Shown here piece after piece: positions 8,694-17,049 of a stretch of DNA of 17,487 nucleotides. How positions within the stretch are numbered: position 1 is the stretch's first letter; each line of letters starts with the position of its first letter. The notes beneath the pieces were generated by a model. It saw only the letters and a list, made by a program, of their open reading frames with translations, was not told where the DNA came from and ran no database searches. The translations under genes and the position numbers were made by a program. This stretch comes from Bacillota bacterium (lineage in GTDB: Bacteria; Bacillota; Dehalobacteriia; UBA4068): positions 1 through 17,487 of the forward strand of contig WRKD01000198.1 in NCBI GenBank assembly GCA_009778255.1, written 5' to 3'.

Positions 8694-9942
8694 AACTATT
8701 CCGGTTCCTATAGAACAATTGTTTAATATAGCCGCTACATATGGTACCCCTTTTTATCTATATTTAGAAGCTCCTCTGCGCGCTAATGCCCGCGCCATAA
8801 ATTCCGCTTTTTCTTGGGCGCCTCATTTTAAAGAGCATTTTGCCGTTAAAGCATTGCCCAACCCTTATATATTAAAGATTTTGCATGAAGAAGGCTTTGG
8901 TACGGATTGCAGTTCGCTTTCCGAATTGATTCTTTCTCAAAAAGCCGGCATTAGTGGGGAAGAAATATTCTTTTCCAGTAATGATACGCCAACAGAAGAG
9001 TATCTCAAAGCTTTGCAGCTGGGCGCTATACTTAATTTGGACGATATCAGTCATCTGGCTTTTATTGAAAAATTCTCAACACTGCCTGATGTTTTGAGTT
9101 TTCGCTATAATCCCGGCAGTTTGCGTAAGGGTGGTAATGAAATAATTGGTTTTCCCGAACAAGCTAAATACGGGTTGACCTTGCCCCAAATAATGCGCGC
9201 CTTGATTTATTGCAAAAATAAGGGGGTAAAGCGTTTAGGCCTACATACCATGGTTATTTCTAATGAATTGCAGGGAGCTTCCTTTATTGAAACAGCGATA
9301 ATCATGTTCGAGCTGGCCGTAAAAGTAAAAGAGAGTTTGGGCATCGAATTGGAATTTATAAATTTAGGCGGCGGCGTAGGCATACCATATAAGCCGGAGG
9401 AAGTGGCCTTAGATTTTGCCTGGCTAGGACAATGTATAAACGAAGAATACCATCGTATACTAAAACCTGCCGGCCTGGATAAACTGCACTTGCATTTAGA
9501 ATGCGGCCGTGCTGTGAGCGGGCCTTACGGTTATTTGATAGCCAAAGTTTTACATCATAAAGACACTTATAAACAATACATTGGTTTAGACGCCTGTATG
9601 GCCGACTTAATGCGCCCGGCTTTGTATGGCGCTTATCATCATATCACGGTGCTGGGCAAAGAACAGGATGTGCATGATCATATATATGATATAACCGGTT
9701 CTTTATGTGAAAACAATGATAAGTTTGCCATAGACCGCGCTTTGCCTAAAATTGAGATAGGCGATTTACTGGTTTTGCATGATACGGGGGCGCATGGTCA
9801 TGCTATGGGTTTTAATTATAATGGCAGGCTGCGGGGAAAAGAGCTGCTTTTGTGTGAGGATGGCAGAGTAGAACAAATACGTCGCGCCGAAACATTGGAT
9901 GATTATTTTGCTACCTTAGATTTCTCGCGCTTATTGGATTAA
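8683..9942 (+). CDS. lysA: Fold-III PLP decarboxylase, probable diaminopimelate decarboxylase
   Basis: Most likely converts meso-diaminopimelate to lysine, the last step of that pathway. It has the alanine racemase/ornithine decarboxylase-type fold: an N-terminal barrel with PLP lysine K56 in HFAVKALPNP, the GGGVGI phosphate loop (229-234), ECGR (273-276, EPGR in most homologues) and a C-terminal beta domain with the substrate motif SLCENNDKFA (340-349, catalytic Cys 342 and Glu 343) and DTGAHGHAMGFNYNGR. The His in GAH replaces the Tyr of the usual GAYG motif; I recall a similar GAH form from a divergent DapDC group. I choose ATG 8683, not 8620, because GGGGG lies just upstream and the fold begins soon after; this gives 419 residues. 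A carboxynorspermidine- or arginine-type substrate is possible but less likely. Confidence 0.8.
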   Translation: MTIKTIPVPIEQLFNIAATYGTPFYLYLEAPLRANARAINSAFSWAPHFKEHFAVKALPNPYILKILHEEGFGTDCSSLSELILSQKAGISGEEIFFSSNDTPTEEYLKALQLGAILNLDDISHLAFIEKFSTLPDVLSFRYNPGSLRKGGNEIIGFPEQAKYGLTLPQIMRALIYCKNKGVKRLGLHTMVISNELQGASFIETAIIMFELAVKVKESLGIELEFINLGGGVGIPYKPEEVALDFAWLGQCINEEYHRILKPAGLDKLHLHLECGRAVSGPYGYLIAKVLHHKDTYKQYIGLDACMADLMRPALYGAYHHITVLGKEQDVHDHIYDITGSLCENNDKFAIDRALPKIEIGDLLVLHDTGAHGHAMGFNYNGRLRGKELLLCEDGRVEQIRRAETLDDYFATLDFSRLLD

Positions 9943-9970
9943 TGCTTTTATTTATTAATTGGAGTAGAAT

Positions 9971-12900
9971 ATGCGTAAGAGCGCCTATTGGCTGATCGGC
10001 ATAGCTTTGATTGGCATTGTTCTCGGTGCGGTGCTGCTTTTAAACAATACGCGCCAAATCTCCCGGAATGCGGCGCAATATGCCCTCTGTGAAGCAACTC
10101 TAGCAGATGCCGGCGGTGTGGATATCAGCTCTGCCTTTCATTTTATTTTTTCTGAAAATACCAGCGCCAATGCTGTGCGGCGTTTTCTTGTAGTAGAACC
10201 GGCAATAGAATTAAATTTTCATCAAGGTTTACAGGCCACAGAGGTTCTTGTGGTGCCGGTAGAACCTTTGCAAACAGCGCAAATTTACCGTTTTGCTTTA
10301 CAAACCGAAAGCGAAACCCTGTATTGGTCCTTTCAAACCAAACAAGAATGGCTTGTTAAGAAAGCTTTTCCCGCGATGTTTTCTACATTTATTGCACAAA
10401 ACAGCGCTATAGAGATATACTTTAATCAAAACCTGCAGGCCGATCTCAATTCTCTTCCGGATTTTTTTCATATAGAACCAGCGGTAAATGGAACTTTTGA
10501 GCAGAATGATAATTGCCTGCGCTTTAATTTATCTCAAGACTTAACAGCCCTTACAATATACGAAGTGACGCTTGACGCCGGTTTGCCAGCTCTAGATAGC
10601 GATCTTAAGCTGGCGAATCAATACTGCTTTGCTTTTGAAACCACCGCTAGCTTAGATCAAGCACAGCAGGTTTTGTGGAAAGTTGAGGCGCTTTCGACTT
10701 TTGTTCCGGGGCAAAACATTTCATTTGGCTGCACTTTTTTTGATCAAGATAATAATACAGTACAACTTGCCGAAAGCTCTTTTAATGAAGCGGCTAAAAT
10801 AAACGCCGTTTTATACCACTTTCCCAATACTCAAGCATATGCGGAAGACATTTTATATTTTAAAAGGCATTATCCGAATTGGAGTTATATGGGTATTTAT
10901 CCTCAGGGTACAGACATCGCCGGGCTTAAGCGGCTTAATGCCTATGAACTTAGTATAATTCAAGATAAGCTCGGCTATAGTTTTCAGTGGCCGGAACTGT
11001 TGCCCGAGGGCTGCTATTTATTACAGATCACTTATAAGGGACAAAACAGAGATATACGTTTTCAAATTAGCAGTCTCTGTGCATATTGGATGTCTTCATT
11101 AGAAGAGGATTTGTTGTGGGTGCAAAATTTACATAGCGGTCCGGCTAATGCTTGCCGCATAATACATATAAATAGCGGATCAACCGGAAAAACAAATGCA
11201 GAGGGCCTGTTACGCATGAAAACCGCGCATCGGCAAACAGAACAGGATGCGCAAAATTTATTTCCAGTTGGCGAAGATGTATATTTACTGCTTCATGAAA
11301 ATGCAGAACTGGTATTATACGATCCCAATATTGGTCTTGAGCCGGCATATGAGGATATATGGCAATATATTGTTTTGAATCAGGATATTTATAGTAATGG
11401 CGATAATGTAGATTTTTGGGGGTATATGCGGCGGCGCGACCATAAAGAGTGGGAATGGAACCGTGTTAGTGTATATATTTATGCAGAGCAAAATGAGCAA
11501 GAACCGATATGGCAAAACTATGCTCCGCTAAAAAACAATGTATTTTTTGGTAGTATAAAGCTGCCGCTTCTATTGCCCGGTTTGTATAAATTGCAAATTT
11601 GGCAAAGCGGGCAAATGTTGATTAGTAAAGATTTTATGGTAGAAAAAGAACCTGTTTTTCCGCAAAAACCTACTATAGAAAACAGTAATTTACTAGTAGT
11701 TTCCGACCAAGAGGCTTATGCTTTAGATCAAGAATACACTCTTGAGCTTTTGGGTATAACCGAGGATACTACGGAGTATCTTTTAATAAAGAGTGGAAAT
11801 GTTATAAAAGAAGCAATGCTGAATCGGCAAAAAGTTTATCGTAGCGTTTTTGGTCCAGATGATGTGGGAGGCGCGTATTGGCAGGCGGTTTTATTTTGCG
11901 AGGGTAAGTTTTTGACTACGCCAAAATGCTGTTTATTAGCGGATGCTTCTGCTTATAAACTTTCTATAGATGCGGTTATGGGGGATAGCACTATTAGCTT
12001 TACTATACGACAAGCTAATGGAAAAGCAGCTCCTAAAGCCGATTTACTGGCTATGATAGCCCCTAAAAACCGGTTTTTTGCCGATATGGCCACCACACTT
12101 TATATGCCTAATCAGCAAAAATGGTTTGCAGATAAACTTTACGCGTCTCGAGAAAACCTACCCAATATTAATAACACTATAACCTGGGGGCAAAAGTCAC
12201 TTTGTTTTTCAGCTTTAAAAACAGATAAAAATGGCAAAGCGGAATTACAACTGCCCGCAGATATTGAGCCGGGTGAATGGCAATTATATGCCTTTGCTGT
12301 GGCAGATGAAGCGCTACCTTTAGCAGGCAATATACAAATGCCGCTGACACTGGTCCCGACATCTTTAACAGACCAGTTAATTCCACATGAAAAAGACGCA
12401 GAAGAATGGCTTTTTATTAGCAGCGGCATACGTATTCAGGCAATTGAATTGTTATCATCTATTCTTAATGAGCCGGATCAAGGTATAGAACAATGCTGGG
12501 CTAAGCTTTATAGCGAAAAACTTTTAGCCGATATATGTAAAGAAAGCTATGTGCCGCTAGAGTTGAGTAATATGTCTAACTGGTATGAGTATCAACAGTC
12601 GGCCGGCGGGGTTTCTCTTTTTCCGCATGCTCCGGCCGATGCATTTCTTTCTTTAAGGGCGGCTTTATTGGCGGAACGGGAAATAGAAGTTTGCGATGAA
12701 GCTGCTTTAAGCAATTACTTCAAAAAACAAACCATGAGCTCCTCTTCTCAAAAAGAGCGCGCCCAAGCCTTATGCGCCCTGGCTGCCTTGGGTCAGCCCG
12801 TTTTGCAGGATATTAAATTAATGCTTAGAAATCCACATCTCTTACCTTTATCTAAAGCCTGCCTGATCTGGGGCTTGATAGAAGCCGGAGATTTTGAGGC

Positions 12901-13297
12901 AGCCAAAAGCATGTTTTTAGAGTTGCGTTCTGAATGTTTATCCTTTACAAATAGTGGTTTAATGTATCTGGCAGGCGGGGCAGAAAATACAATAGAATTG
13001 AATAAGCTTGGCGCTATGTTGTCTGCCGCCTGCAAAGATTATCTGACCAGCTTTGCTTTGCTGCAGTATTTGCAAAACCAGCATGACGCCGATCCTTTGA
13101 CTACAGTGCTTACGGCAGGAGAAGTTTTACGGCATAGCTATGCCGCGCCTGCATTTGCTACATTAAGAACAAGTTATATATTCCGGCGAGTGGAAATTGA
13201 AGGAAATAAAGATTTTTGTACAAAATTACCGGAAGCGACTTCGGTAAAACTAGATAATGCCGCAGGTGATATTGCGTTTGCCATTGTCAAGCATTGA
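9971..13297 (+). CDS. Alpha-2-macroglobulin-like membrane-anchored protein lacking the thioester cysteine
   Basis: Large exported protein of 1108 residues, held by one N-terminal hydrophobic helix (about 5-24); there is no lipobox. Two Ig/SbsA-like beta domains (about 50-125 and 135-225) come first. Macroglobulin-type domains follow: a segment resembling the Gly/Asn-rich MG turn (SGSTGKTNAEG, 402-412), a 'YSNGDNV' strand (474-480, like the YRPGE sequence of homologues) and a strand with TDKNGKAELQLPADI followed by WQLYAFAVAD (751-779). A helical C-terminal part (about 815-1070) resembles the thioester domain: GIEQ (838-841) sits where homologues have GCxEQ, and AGGVSLFP (878-885) matches the GG(F/W)xxF region. 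The reactive Cys is absent. The protein is shorter than typical bacterial members (about 1500-1800). ATG 9971 follows GGAG. Family assignment is by eye; function (protease trapping or structural) is inferred. Confidence 0.65.
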   Translation: MRKSAYWLIGIALIGIVLGAVLLLNNTRQISRNAAQYALCEATLADAGGVDISSAFHFIFSENTSANAVRRFLVVEPAIELNFHQGLQATEVLVVPVEPLQTAQIYRFALQTESETLYWSFQTKQEWLVKKAFPAMFSTFIAQNSAIEIYFNQNLQADLNSLPDFFHIEPAVNGTFEQNDNCLRFNLSQDLTALTIYEVTLDAGLPALDSDLKLANQYCFAFETTASLDQAQQVLWKVEALSTFVPGQNISFGCTFFDQDNNTVQLAESSFNEAAKINAVLYHFPNTQAYAEDILYFKRHYPNWSYMGIYPQGTDIAGLKRLNAYELSIIQDKLGYSFQWPELLPEGCYLLQITYKGQNRDIRFQISSLCAYWMSSLEEDLLWVQNLHSGPANACRIIHINSGSTGKTNAEGLLRMKTAHRQTEQDAQNLFPVGEDVYLLLHENAELVLYDPNIGLEPAYEDIWQYIVLNQDIYSNGDNVDFWGYMRRRDHKEWEWNRVSVYIYAEQNEQEPIWQNYAPLKNNVFFGSIKLPLLLPGLYKLQIWQSGQMLISKDFMVEKEPVFPQKPTIENSNLLVVSDQEAYALDQEYTLELLGITEDTTEYLLIKSGNVIKEAMLNRQKVYRSVFGPDDVGGAYWQAVLFCEGKFLTTPKCCLLADASAYKLSIDAVMGDSTISFTIRQANGKAAPKADLLAMIAPKNRFFADMATTLYMPNQQKWFADKLYASRENLPNINNTITWGQKSLCFSALKTDKNGKAELQLPADIEPGEWQLYAFAVADEALPLAGNIQMPLTLVPTSLTDQLIPHEKDAEEWLFISSGIRIQAIELLSSILNEPDQGIEQCWAKLYSEKLLADICKESYVPLELSNMSNWYEYQQSAGGVSLFPHAPADAFLSLRAALLAEREIEVCDEAALSNYFKKQTMSSSSQKERAQALCALAALGQPVLQDIKLMLRNPHLLPLSKACLIWGLIEAGDFEAAKSMFLELRSECLSFTNSGLMYLAGGAENTIELNKLGAMLSAACKDYLTSFALLQYLQNQHDADPLTTVLTAGEVLRHSYAAPAFATLRTSYIFRRVEIEGNKDFCTKLPEATSVKLDNAAGDIAFAIVKH

Positions 13298-13316
13298 CTT
13301 AGTGAGAGGTACCCTA

Positions 13317-14630
13317 ATGAAAAAATACGCCGTTATATGTATATTTTTGCTAATTTTAATTCTCACTAGCTCGTCTATAGCCTTAGCTGAAGATGGCGAA
13401 CCTTCGTTATGGGCCATCCCTTTTATCGCCCGTTCTGCTGAGCTTGGCTTAATACCAGATCAGTTTTATTGGCGTTTTACGCAACCTATTAGTAGAGCAG
13501 AGTTTTGCGCTATTGCTGTGCTTGCCTGCGAGAGAGTTATAGGTGCAGAAATTACTGAATATGTATATTTTTACGATTCCACCGACCTTAATGTATGCAA
13601 AATGGCTGGAATTGGAGTGGTGCAGGGGGTAGAAGAGAATATCTTTGAGCCAGACCGCTGTATAAGCCGTGAAGAAGCGGCTGTTCTCTTAGCCCGCTTA
13701 ATGGAGTCGCTTAATTATCCATTACTTAATAGCGAGTTAAGCTTTGCCGATTCTGATGATATTGCACCATGGGCCAGAGTAGAAGTTGGTCAAGTTCAAG
13801 CCCAAAACATCATGTCTGGTATGGGGGAAGATTTATTTGCGCCTAAGAATAATTTTACCATTGAGCAGACTATCAAAACAATGTTAATGGTTTACGATTT
13901 ACTTGTCATATCCGAAAGCGCGGATGCCACAGATACAAGCATAGAAGAGGAAAGAATATCGGTAACCGACCTAAAGGCGGCGGGCCGTCAAATACCTATA
14001 TTAATGTATCATGCCATTGCCGATATACCTACCACTTCATTGACAGAGCTTTTCGTACGGCCGGCAGAATTAGAAAACCAATTAAAGTATATTATAGAAA
14101 ACGGCTACCAAACCATAACTTTTGAGGATTTGGATAATATAGGAGCTTTTATAAAACCTATTATGCTGACCTTTGATGATGGTTATAAGGATAATTATAC
14201 AATATTATTTCCTTTATTAAAGAAATATAATCTTAAGGCAACGATATTTATTGTAACAGAGACTTTGTGGAGCAAAGGCAGATTATCATGCGAAGATATA
14301 GTAGAAATGTCTGACTCCGGTTTAGTTTCTATACAAAGCCATACAAAAAGCCACTCTTCCTTAACCAAGCTGACAAAAGAAGAGCTTATCGAGGAACTTT
14401 CTTCTTCAAAGGAGTTTATTGAAGAGCTTACCGGCAAACAAGTCATCGCCCTTTGTTATCCCGTAGGATATACCAATGCGGCTGTTAAAGCGGCGGCGGC
14501 GCCATATTATAATTATGCGGTGCTTAATGGCGGAGGGAAATATACCTGTAATGAAAATACTTTGGCCATGAACAGGATACGCGTTATTCGTGGTTTGAGC
14601 ATAAAAAGCTTTGCGGCTATGATCGAGTAG
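13317..14630 (+). CDS. Exported SLH-domain polysaccharide deacetylase
   Basis: Surface enzyme expected to remove N-acetyl (or O-acetyl) groups from a cell-wall polysaccharide. A signal peptide (1-24, cleavage after ALA) is followed by three S-layer homology repeats (about 30-75, 90-135, 142-195), which attach proteins to pyruvylated wall polymers. The NodB domain starts near 226 (PILMYHAI), with metal/catalytic motif TFDDGY (285-290, D287 and D288), the two histidines of SHTKSH (H342, H346), CYPVGY (380-385) in place of the common YPYG, and a C-terminal Arg-rich motif. The start at 13317 is preferred over an in-frame ATG 60 bases upstream (13257) because GAGAGG (13304-13309) precedes it and the signal peptide begins there. 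It follows the macroglobulin-like gene by 19 bases, so the two are likely one transcript. The exact polymer substrate is unknown. Confidence 0.9.
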   Translation: MKKYAVICIFLLILILTSSSIALAEDGEPSLWAIPFIARSAELGLIPDQFYWRFTQPISRAEFCAIAVLACERVIGAEITEYVYFYDSTDLNVCKMAGIGVVQGVEENIFEPDRCISREEAAVLLARLMESLNYPLLNSELSFADSDDIAPWARVEVGQVQAQNIMSGMGEDLFAPKNNFTIEQTIKTMLMVYDLLVISESADATDTSIEEERISVTDLKAAGRQIPILMYHAIADIPTTSLTELFVRPAELENQLKYIIENGYQTITFEDLDNIGAFIKPIMLTFDDGYKDNYTILFPLLKKYNLKATIFIVTETLWSKGRLSCEDIVEMSDSGLVSIQSHTKSHSSLTKLTKEELIEELSSSKEFIEELTGKQVIALCYPVGYTNAAVKAAAAPYYNYAVLNGGGKYTCNENTLAMNRIRVIRGLSIKSFAAMIE

Positions 14631-14644
14631 TTATTGGAAACACC

Positions 14645-14911
14645 CTATATGCTGTCGCCTTGTTTTTCTTCGCGCAATACAGTATAGAGCAGGGCAGCAT
14701 CTTTGGCCGATACATTATCGCGCAATTGCTGTATTTCTACTTCCAGCAAGCGCGGGCCATAGCCTATTTCCAGCTTATCGCCAATTTTCAATTCACTGCC
14801 GGCTTTAGCAGGGCGGCCGTTCAATTTGACCTTGCCCGCATCACATAACTCTTTTGCCACAGTACGGCGTTTAATTATACGAGATACCTTTAAAAATTTG
14901 TCGATCCGCAA
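14645..14911 (-). CDS. rqcP: S4-domain RNA-binding protein, RqcP/YabO type
   Basis: Small protein of 88 residues consisting of an S4 RNA-binding fold. In Bacillus the homologue RqcP (YabO) works with RqcH in ribosome-associated quality control, stabilising alanine-tail synthesis on stalled 50S subunits. The start MRIDKFLKVSRIIKRRT and the later ALLYTVLREEK closely match what I recall of that family. The start is TTG (14909-14911). Its ribosome-binding site, TAGGAGGG, overlaps the mazG stop codon, so the gene is probably translated by coupling with mazG; the gap is 11 bases. The mazG-yabO order is also found in Bacillus. Only 14 bases separate its end from the convergent deacetylase gene, leaving no room for a classical terminator. 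Confidence 0.92.
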   Translation of the reverse strand: MRIDKFLKVSRIIKRRTVAKELCDAGKVKLNGRPAKAGSELKIGDKLEIGYGPRLLEVEIQQLRDNVSAKDAALLYTVLREEKQGDSI

Positions 14912-14922
14912 AATTTTCCCTC

Positions 14923-15705
14923 CTATAATCCGGCTTGCTTAGCCTCTTCCCATAAAACGTCCAGTTGCCCTAATGTAAAATCTGCCCAAGCCAGATTTTT
15001 TTCATTTAAAATGTTTTCAATATAATCAAAACGGGCAATAAATTTCTTTACAGTGTGGCGCAGGCTGTCTTCCGCGTCCAGTTCCATAAAGCGTGCTAGG
15101 TTGACCAAGGCAAACACCGCATCGCCTAATTCATCACGGCGTTCTTCTTTACTTGCAGCTTGTTTTAACTCTTCTAATTCCTCATATATCTTTTGCCAGG
15201 GGCCGGAAGTATCCGGCCAGTCGAAGCCCACGCGGGCCGCTTTATCCTGTACTTTTTGCGCCAGTAACAATGCAGGCAGATTATCATTCAGTTTCATGAT
15301 ATGCCGCGCCCCGCCCGATGTGGTCTTTTCTTCTGCCTTGATAGCCTCCCACTGCGTTAACACCGCTGCGGAATTATCGACCGCACTTTCTCCAAATACA
15401 TGGGGGTGACGGTGTTTCATTTTGCCGTTTACAGCAGCCAGCACATCTTCAATATCAAATCTGCCTTCTTCGGCAGCGATTTGTGCATGAAAAACAACCT
15501 GTAGCAGCACATCTCCCAATTCCTCACAGAGTGCTGTATCATCGCCCGACTCGATGGCGTCTAATACCTCATAGCTTTCTTCCAATAAATAGCGCTTCAG
15601 GCTATCATGTGTTTGCTCTTTATCCCAGGGACAGCCTTTTTCTCCGCGCAAGCGGCGCATGATCATTAATAGTTTTGGCCAGCCTGCTATTTTCTGTTCT
15701 TGCAA
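14923..15705 (-). CDS. mazG: Nucleoside triphosphate pyrophosphohydrolase MazG
   Basis: Hydrolyses nucleoside triphosphates, including non-canonical ones, to the monophosphate and pyrophosphate. The 260-residue protein has the MazG start GCPWDKEQTHDSL (24-36), with a metal-binding EExxE...ExxD helix pair: E42, E43, E46, then E62 and D65. A second MazG-type half follows, containing YEELEELKQ and DELGDAVFALVNL. The tetrapyrrole methylase domain found in front of MazG in Bacillus YabN is missing; this is the stand-alone form. The start codon is TTG at 15705, chosen because TAAGGAGG lies about 8 bases upstream. It follows the TolC-like gene by 33 bases and is coupled to rqcP. Substrate preference cannot be read from sequence. 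Confidence 0.95.
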   Translation of the reverse strand: MQEQKIAGWPKLLMIMRRLRGEKGCPWDKEQTHDSLKRYLLEESYEVLDAIESGDDTALCEELGDVLLQVVFHAQIAAEEGRFDIEDVLAAVNGKMKHRHPHVFGESAVDNSAAVLTQWEAIKAEEKTTSGGARHIMKLNDNLPALLLAQKVQDKAARVGFDWPDTSGPWQKIYEELEELKQAASKEERRDELGDAVFALVNLARFMELDAEDSLRHTVKKFIARFDYIENILNEKNLAWADFTLGQLDVLWEEAKQAGL

Positions 15706-15738
15706 ACTAAAACCTCCTTAATTAACAGTTGTCTGTTA

Positions 15739-16881
15739 TTAATTTAACCCATTTACCTTAGAAAGATAATCACTCAGTTCCAGCACCACTGTGAGGGCTG
15801 CGTTTTGTTGCGCTATTTTTTTAGCCGTATAAGCGGCTTTTTGCATATCCAATGCATTTTGAGATATTTTACCCAGCTTAAAACTGTTTTCCGCTATTTT
15901 TAGCAGTTGTTCGTTTTGTTGCAATTCCGCCTCGGCCAATTCCAGCTTAGCCTGGGCTTCTTTCAGCGCGTCGTACTTTTGTTTAATATTCTGACGTACC
16001 GTGGTTTGTTGTTGCTCTATTTGTATATCTATTTTCTTTTTGGCGCTGGTGCTGGAAGCGTTGATACGGTCTATACTTAGCAGCTTGAGCGAGAAATTGG
16101 CGGCAACGGCAGATTCGATATTTTTAAGCAGCTGCAATTTTGACAATAATTCCTCATCCAGTTGTGGCGCTTCACCTAAGGCGATAATTTCCCCTTGTGG
16201 ATAGCCGGTATAGTTTTCTAATTGGGTCAGTATATTTTGCCATTGATTTTTCATAGCTGTAAGCTCCGTTTGAGCAATACTAACCTGTAATTTGGCTTCG
16301 GCTAGCGCCCAAGTTGTGCCCAGGCCATGATCAAGTTTCGTTTTAGCTATATTTACCGCTGCTTCAGCTTGTTTTAGTTTATTCTGCTGCTGATCTATGT
16401 TAAGCTGTAACTGCCAGGCGCGAATAAATTGCTGCTGGGCGCCGTTTATCAGTTGGGCGAGGCTTTGGGCGTTTTGCAGAGATATCGCTTCTATAGTACG
16501 TTCCAACTGACTGGTATTTTGGCTGCGTAAGCTATCCGAAAGCTGACCTAAAGTAGAGAGCAGAGATTGTGCTTCTTTCAATTGTGTTTCATCTAAAGTT
16601 CCGCCGACAATCAGCTCTTTTGTTTCGCCAATAGCCGCCTCTACAGAATCCCGCTGCTTACGTTGCTCACGATTAGACTGTTTTGCCGTACTAAGCGCAC
16701 TCTGAGCTTCAGAAAGTGAGAGTTTACTAATGCGCATTGTACTATTATATTTTTCTACCCTCGCCGCTATATCCTGATAATCGAGGGTAATTTCCTTGTC
16801 CGTCGCCCATGCGACTCGCCCCGGCAGCAGCAGCGAGCTGAGGCATAATATAAGTGCGATAATGATAATGTGTTTTTTCAT
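15739..16881 (-). CDS. Exported TolC-like coiled-coil protein
   Basis: Probable secreted or outer-envelope protein of the TolC/outer-membrane efflux family. A signal peptide (1-26, cleavage after AWA) is followed by about 350 residues that are nearly all long Gln/Lys/Ala-rich amphipathic helices arranged in two halves. The pattern KLDHGLGTTWALAEAKLQVSIA and NSFKLGKISQNALDMQKAAY show the repeated GLG/KIS turn between helices that typifies the family. The length of 380 is short of the usual 430-490, and the places where TolC has barrel strands look like loops, so a membrane barrel is doubtful. I prefer the ATG at 16881, following AAGGAGGT, over a TTG at 16905 that lies in front of that site. 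No membrane-fusion protein or efflux pump gene lies next to it in the window. Confidence 0.75.
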   Translation of the reverse strand: MKKHIIIIALILCLSSLLLPGRVAWATDKEITLDYQDIAARVEKYNSTMRISKLSLSEAQSALSTAKQSNREQRKQRDSVEAAIGETKELIVGGTLDETQLKEAQSLLSTLGQLSDSLRSQNTSQLERTIEAISLQNAQSLAQLINGAQQQFIRAWQLQLNIDQQQNKLKQAEAAVNIAKTKLDHGLGTTWALAEAKLQVSIAQTELTAMKNQWQNILTQLENYTGYPQGEIIALGEAPQLDEELLSKLQLLKNIESAVAANFSLKLLSIDRINASSTSAKKKIDIQIEQQQTTVRQNIKQKYDALKEAQAKLELAEAELQQNEQLLKIAENSFKLGKISQNALDMQKAAYTAKKIAQQNAALTVVLELSDYLSKVNGLN

Positions 16882-16960
16882 ATGATTTATTACCTCCTTG
16901 AGCAATATAAGACGCCTATGTTTTTTACACCTGTTATTTTGTTAGCCCGCCGATTATGTT

Positions 16961-17030
16961 TTACAATGGGATGGTTGATGGTTGTTACAGCGGGCCTATG
17001 AGGGCATCGGCCCCTACATATTACAATGGG
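16961..17030. repeat. Palindromic intergenic repeat element with flanking 10-base direct repeats
   Basis: TTACAATGGG occurs at 16961-16970 and again at 17021-17030, exactly 60 bases apart. Just before the second copy is an inverted repeat, GGGCC (16992-16996) and GGCCC (17009-17013), with a 12-base loop, within GCGGGCCTATGAGGGC...GGCCCCTACA. The form GCGGGC...GCCCCTACA-ATGGG resembles the short dispersed palindromic repeats I recall from many Firmicutes intergenic regions. It lies between two minus-strand genes (ABC ATPase and TolC-like), with no T-run after it, so it is not a typical terminator. Confidence 0.5.
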
Positions 17031-17049
17031 TGATTATTAATCTACATTT

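Noticed and set aside
15723..15738. Small hairpin TAACAG-TTGT-CTGTTA between the TolC-like gene and mazG
   Set aside because: Only 6 A/T-rich base pairs and no T-run; likely chance, though it lies close to the mazG ribosome-binding site.
16906..16960. Promoter for the TolC-like gene (TATATT near the start)
   Set aside because: The box would lie almost on the ribosome-binding site and has no -35 partner at the right distance.
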